From JAHJUB01 sp041653615 [NCBI: Candidatus Ratteibacteria bacterium] (GTDB lineage Bacteria > Ratteibacteria > UBA8468 > MWAK01), in the NCBI GenBank assembly GCA_041653615.1, contig JBAZEZ010000028.1, forward strand, positions 1 through 15,686: a stretch of DNA of 15,686 nucleotides, given 5' to 3'. The number at the start of each line of letters is the position of its first letter. Within the stretch, counting starts at the first letter, position 1. The notes below the pieces were generated by a model, which saw only the letters and a program-made list of their open reading frames with translations, ran no database searches and had not been told where the DNA came from. Both the position numbers and the translations under genes were made by a program. Positions 15,664 through 15,686 of this stretch are shown here, in pieces.

Positions 15664-15675
15664 ATTTGACTGTTA
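15664..15675 (-). repeat. Right subterminal inverted repeat of the IS110-family element
   Basis: On the plus strand it reads ATTTGACTGTTA, the exact reverse complement of 14372-14383. It contains TTGACT (15666-15671), a good -35 hexamer pointing out of the element. Confidence 0.8.
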
Positions 15676-15686
15676 ACATAGGAGGG

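Larger units (their letters stand above)
14358..15684 (+). mobile_element. IS110-family insertion sequence
   Basis: The element of about 1.33 kb holds one recombinase gene and about 250 bases of structured non-coding DNA upstream. Boundaries are inferred. AGGAG occurs at 14358-14362 and 15680-15684, and just inside are perfect 12-bp inverted repeats (14372-14383 and 15664-15675). A long left non-coding end is typical of the IS110 group. Subterminal inverted repeats are described for the IS1111 group, so this element mixes features. The window ends 2 bases after the proposed right edge, so the right flank cannot be checked. Confidence 0.7.

Overview
The window looks like a chromosomal contig from an uncultivated bacterium. 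It carries housekeeping genes of bacterial type (FtsK, RbfA, ArgRS, a class II CCA-adding enzyme, a GspE/PilB-type ATPase) and a compact leucine operon. It also has several dispersed repeats and two insertion sequences. Leader-poor gene starts and a tRNA without encoded CCA fit a deep-branching, possibly anaerobic lineage, but the sequence alone does not fix the phylum.

Layout. At the left edge is the last stretch of an integrase-type transposase. It is followed directly, in the same open frame, by a gluzincin (HExxH) metallopeptidase that appears to have lost its N-terminal half. Next, on the minus strand, are tRNA-Gln(CTG), a probable terminator, and the operon leuA-leuC-leuD-leuB (transcribed leftwards from about 5970 to 1540). 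These four genes encode all the dedicated steps from 2-oxoisovalerate to 2-oxoisocaproate. A palindromic repeat sits between leuC and leuD. Divergent from leuA, on the plus strand, are cca and a small membrane-anchored protein of unknown function. They meet ftsK tail to tail with 3 bases between stop codons. A divergent promoter region separates ftsK from rbfA-argS, which overlap by 4 bases. A GspE/PilB-like ATPase gene follows.

The right end is accessory DNA. A palindrome-bounded repeat element contains eight exact-length 13-bp tandem copies. After it comes what appears to be an almost complete IS110-family insertion sequence (about 14358-15684).

The most interesting signal is the 5' non-coding region of the IS110 element (about 14380-14610). 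It folds by eye into a 5' hairpin followed by two stem-loops, as expected for an IS110 bridge RNA that guides the recombinase. Segments in the two putative guide loops are identical to the element's own left junction and right end. The ends also carry a 12-bp subterminal inverted repeat and a shared AGGAG. Joining the ends at AGGAG would build a promoter, TTGACT-17 bp-TACGAT with an extended -10, reading into this RNA. The transposase Shine-Dalgarno site lies in a further hairpin. All of this was read by hand from one copy. It needs covariance analysis and additional copies to be confirmed.
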